This document shows positions 63,194-64,000 of a DNA stretch of 64,000 bases, one piece after another. Below the pieces are notes generated by a model. It ran no database searches and was not told the DNA's origin. It worked only from the letters and a program-made list of their open reading frames with translations. The stretch comes from Erythrobacter sp. HKB08 (GTDB lineage: Bacteria; Pseudomonadota; Alphaproteobacteria; Sphingomonadales; Sphingomonadaceae): NCBI RefSeq assembly GCF_004114695.1, contig NZ_CP035310.1:1-64000 (forward strand), given 5' to 3'. A program made the translations under genes and the position numbers. Every line of letters starts with the position of its first letter. Within the stretch, counting starts at the first letter, position 1.

Positions 63194-64000
63194 GTGAACG
63201 GCGACCAGATAGTGATTACCCCCGTAAGCGACAAGAAGGGGCGCGCCGCCTTCGTCGATCTCGGAAGGCAATTCGCCGCGCAAACGCCGCATAGCGTGCC
63301 GCAGATCCGCAGCGAAATGCTCGAGCTGATCGATCCGGCCAAGAACCCGTTCTTCGGGCATGCGAGGGTCCAGCTGTTCATGGCCCATCGCGGCGGCAAG
63401 CCGGTCGGGCGCATTTCGGCCCATATCGACGAACTCGCGCTCGAACTGCCGCGCGAGCAGGGCATGGGCCCGGGCACCGGCATGTTCGGCTATTTCGACG
63501 CGGAAGACGAAGCGGTGGGCGCCGCGCTGCTCGCGAAGGCCGAGGGCTGGCTGCGCGAACAGGGCATGACCCGCGTTCTCGGGCCCATTTCGCTTTCGAT
63601 CTGGGAGGAGCCGGGCCTGCTGGTGCGCGGGCATGACCATTCGCCGATGATCATGATGGGGCACCATCCGGCGAGCTACCAGGCCTGGATCGAGGGACAG
63701 GGCTATTCGCTTGCCAAGACGCTGATGACCTACGACCTCGATGTCAGCCACGATTTTCCCAAGCTGATCCAGCGCATCGTTTCGTCGGGCGAGCGCAACG
63801 AGCGGATCAGCATTCGACCGGTCGACCTCAAGCGCTGGGACGAGGAGGTGCAGACCGTGCTGCACATCCTCAACGATGCGTGGTCGAACAACTGGGGCTT
63901 CGTGCCCTTCACCGAGGCGGAAATCGCCTACGCCGGCAAGAAGCTGAAGCCGATCATCAAGCCGCAGATCAACCGCATTGCCGAACTCGACGGCAAGCCC
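63194..64000 (+). CDS. GNAT-like N-acetyltransferase domain protein (partial, runs off right edge)
   Basis: The first 269 codons of a longer gene with no stop before the window edge. It starts VNGDQIVITPVSDKKGRAAF from GTG 63194 (AGGA eight bases upstream). The body resembles the long GNAT-fold proteins sometimes annotated as dATP pyrophosphohydrolase: ARVQLFMAHRGGKPVGRISA, GMFGYFDAEDEA and LGPISLSIWEEPGLLV. Function is unproven. Divergent from the desaturase. Confidence 0.8.
   Translation, partial: MNGDQIVITPVSDKKGRAAFVDLGRQFAAQTPHSVPQIRSEMLELIDPAKNPFFGHARVQLFMAHRGGKPVGRISAHIDELALELPREQGMGPGTGMFGYFDAEDEAVGAALLAKAEGWLREQGMTRVLGPISLSIWEEPGLLVRGHDHSPMIMMGHHPASYQAWIEGQGYSLAKTLMTYDLDVSHDFPKLIQRIVSSGERNERISIRPVDLKRWDEEVQTVLHILNDAWSNNWGFVPFTEAEIAYAGKKLKPIIKPQINRIAELDGKP

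Noticed and set aside
63092-63865. A 257-codon open frame on the minus strand near the right edge
   Set aside because: The plus strand encodes a GNAT-like protein across the same stretch with a sound start and no stop to the window end.

Overview
The window is 64 kb of GC-rich chromosome from an alphaproteobacterium, most likely a marine member of the Erythrobacteraceae (Sphingomonadales). This is inferred from gene content: a very large TonB-dependent receptor beside a tryptophan-halogenase-family gene, LacI-controlled glucan genes, a PhaR-type polyhydroxyalkanoate (PHA) promoter, a split P-protein glycine cleavage operon behind a tandem glycine riboswitch, split MetH and adjacent lptF/lptG. 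I saw no transposase, integrase, phage gene or CRISPR array.

Layout. 0-4 kb: a 27-base G tract, an Nmad3-type gene, a sugar-nucleotide/MobA-like transferase with a polysaccharide flippase, and a CcmI-like TPR protein. 4.2-22.8 kb is the most unusual region, a redox and cAMP island of two converging gene groups. The plus-strand group encodes a soluble FAD/NAD(P)-type oxidoreductase fused to two cyclic-nucleotide domains and a four-cluster ferredoxin, a di-heme b cytochrome, an FHA-TM-decaheme cytochrome and a CpdA-like phosphodiesterase. The minus-strand group encodes a CHASE2 adenylate/guanylate cyclase, a small secreted protein, a five-heme cytochrome, a duplicated HbpS/GlcG lipoprotein, an outer-membrane beta-barrel candidate and a decaheme cytochrome with a C-terminal LVIVD propeller. 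Together they carry 25 c-heme motifs, components for every envelope layer, and the enzymes to make, sense and destroy a cyclic nucleotide. I propose a cAMP-gated trans-envelope electron conduit.

22.9-27.7 kb: gcvT-gcvH-gcvPA-gcvPB with a tandem glycine riboswitch whose last stem competes with a helix covering the gcvT ribosome-binding site. 27.8-34.3 kb: an ArsR-methyltransferase regulator, metF, split metH and a TauE exporter, preceded by an 8-8-8 inverted-repeat operator. 34.4-49 kb: an aldo/keto reductase, two LacI regulators, a tryptophan halogenase-like protein, a TonB receptor, GH16 and GH3 lipoproteins, an MFS and an SSS transporter. This looks like a laminarin-type beta-glucan locus with shared GAACGTTC operators.

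49-54.7 kb: tRNA-Thr(CGU) and tRNA-Cys(GCA), a thioesterase, an enoyl-CoA hydratase, a stand-alone winged-helix protein, a four-gene operon (membrane-anchored LuxR-type regulator, unknown protein, membrane protein with a probable CTG start, RadC-type JAB protein) and an alanine-type aminotransferase. 54.8-64 kb: phaC, a PhaR-type promoter, a phasin with a histone-H1-like tail, clpS, a DUF427 protein, lptF-lptG, a GNAT protein, a small lipoprotein, a fatty-acid desaturase and a GNAT-like gene running off the right edge.
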